Positions 63,203 through 64,000 of a DNA stretch of 64,000 nt are shown here, in pieces. Each line of letters opens with the position of its first letter. The first letter of the stretch is position 1. The notes below the pieces were generated by a model that did no database searches, was not told the origin of the DNA, and saw only the letters and a program-made list of their open reading frames with translations. The translations under genes were made by a program, and so were the position numbers. Source of the stretch: Bog-473 sp963817735 (GTDB taxonomy: Bacteria; Actinomycetota; Acidimicrobiia; Acidimicrobiales; RAAP-2); the NCBI GenBank assembly GCA_963817735.1, contig CAWFPP010000004.1:310001-374000 (forward strand), in the 5' to 3' direction.

Positions 63203-64000
63203 ATGCAGCAACTGGTTAAGGATAGAACAAGCCCAGAATCGCAAGCAGCTACTGCGAGTTCCTTTCCTCGTTGGTTGCCTGACGCACTGGGGATTCTTTG
63301 GGTAGTGGCAGCTGGCATCGCTGTTCTTGTTCCTGCGCTATTCCACGGCTCGTATTTAGGACCGTTCGACATATTGTCCCAGTTCGGATTGTCAAAGCAC
63401 GCAGGTGTCGCCGTTCATAATCCGGCGAGTCAAGATCAGATAGACGCGATCATGCCATGGACGACGTTGGCATGGACACAAGTACATCACGGTCAATTCC
63501 CGCTGTGGAATCCGTACGGTGGTTTGGGCACGCCGCTTGCCTTCAATTTCCAGTCGGCGCCGTTCGGCCTTCCGGCTATAATCGGTTACTTCGCGCCAGT
63601 CCAGTATGCGTTCGATATTGGCGTAATAGTCACATTGATTGTGGCAGGTACCGGAACCTATTTGTTCGGGCGGGTTCTTCATCTTGGCATCTTGGGAAGT
63701 GCCATGGCGGGCACGATCTTTGAACTGAGCGGCTCTTTTATGGGGTGGCTTGGTTGGCCCCTTGCATCAGTAATGTCGTGGTCCGGTTGGTTGTTCGCGG
63801 CCGGTCTGTTGATCATCCAAGGAAGACATCGGGTCAGGAACGTCGCGATGTTCGCCGTCGTCTTGGCCCTCGCGTGCTACGCCGGGCAGCCGGAAATTCT
63901 CTTCCTGCTCTTGCTGGGTCTTTTCGTGTTTGTGGTCGCTCTGCTGGCGCAGACTGCACGGTTCGATAGGCAGAAGCCCATCCTGCGACCGCTGCTGGAC
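63203..64000 (+). CDS. YfhO-like membrane protein (3' end outside window)
   Basis: ATG at 63203 follows AGGGG at a 7-base spacing. The frame is open for 266 codons to the window end. After a 25-residue leader come hydrophobic helices. DILSQFGLSKHAGVAVHNPA and DAIMPWTTLAWTQVHHGQFP carry the Asp and the PLWNPYGGLGTPLAFNFQSA block that mark YfhO/GT-C-like proteins (PLWNP-GxGxP). GTYLFGRVLHLGILGSAMAG and FELSGSFMGWLGWPLASVMS are further matching segments. Such proteins attach sugars to envelope polymers outside the membrane in some Firmicutes. The role here is inferred from context. Confidence 0.85.
   Translation, partial: MQQLVKDRTSPESQAATASSFPRWLPDALGILWVVAAGIAVLVPALFHGSYLGPFDILSQFGLSKHAGVAVHNPASQDQIDAIMPWTTLAWTQVHHGQFPLWNPYGGLGTPLAFNFQSAPFGLPAIIGYFAPVQYAFDIGVIVTLIVAGTGTYLFGRVLHLGILGSAMAGTIFELSGSFMGWLGWPLASVMSWSGWLFAAGLLIIQGRHRVRNVAMFAVVLALACYAGQPEILFLLLLGLFVFVVALLAQTARFDRQKPILRPLLD

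Overview
The window reads as a piece of an actinomycetote chromosome, plausibly from the Acidimicrobiia or a neighbouring high-GC group. The reasons are an AftD-type arabinofuranosyltransferase, paired acyl-CoA dehydrogenase and MaoC catabolic genes, frequent GTG/TTG starts, and IS256-, IS21- and IS110-type transposases. The taxon is inference. About 50 kb is one large accessory locus for a surface or exopolysaccharide. It starts inside a Gfo/Idh/MocA sugar oxidoreductase and ends inside a YfhO-like membrane protein.

Layout. 0-5 kb: sugar oxidoreductase, glycosyltransferase (GT), FkbM-like methyltransferase, an FkbM remnant, and Wzt (ATPase of a polysaccharide ABC exporter). 5.3-9.9 kb: a compact, frameshift-free, more GC-rich catabolic operon (two acyl-CoA dehydrogenases, two hotdog hydratases, a class III CoA-transferase) behind a near-perfect palindromic operator. 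10-19.8 kb: three sulfotransferases, four GTs, Wzm (the exporter permease) and a deleted second wzt. 19.8-30.7 kb: a Wzy-like membrane protein and two paralogous Wzz/BY-kinase fusions with degenerate P-loops. One of these carries a long Asn-Gly repeat tail. The two paralogs are separated by an IS256 relic and an IS21 element with exact ends and a 5-bp target duplication. 31-45 kb: PglF-like dehydratase, epimerase, formyltransferase, PhyH-like dioxygenase, alpha/beta hydrolase, GTs, a methyltransferase and AftD. 45.7-57.3 kb: FkbM and TylF methyltransferases, GTs, a fourth sulfotransferase and two GT-C-like membrane proteins. 57.3-64 kb: acyltransferase fragments, an IS110 transposase, an OafA-like acyltransferase with an SGNH domain, a possible tRNA 3'-end fragment and the YfhO-like gene.

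How it fits together (inference): nucleotide-sugar enzymes supply modified sugars, GTs build the repeat unit, and sulfo-, methyl-, formyl- and acyl-transferases decorate it. Export would use Wzm/Wzt and/or a Wzy/Wzz-type route. The exporter pair looks like two ancestral wzm-wzt operons that each lost a different half.

Many genes of the polysaccharide region are interrupted by single frameshifts, mostly to the +1 frame, with no other decay. This may be uncorrected sequence error or recent inactivation, so frame-broken genes are listed over their whole homologous span.
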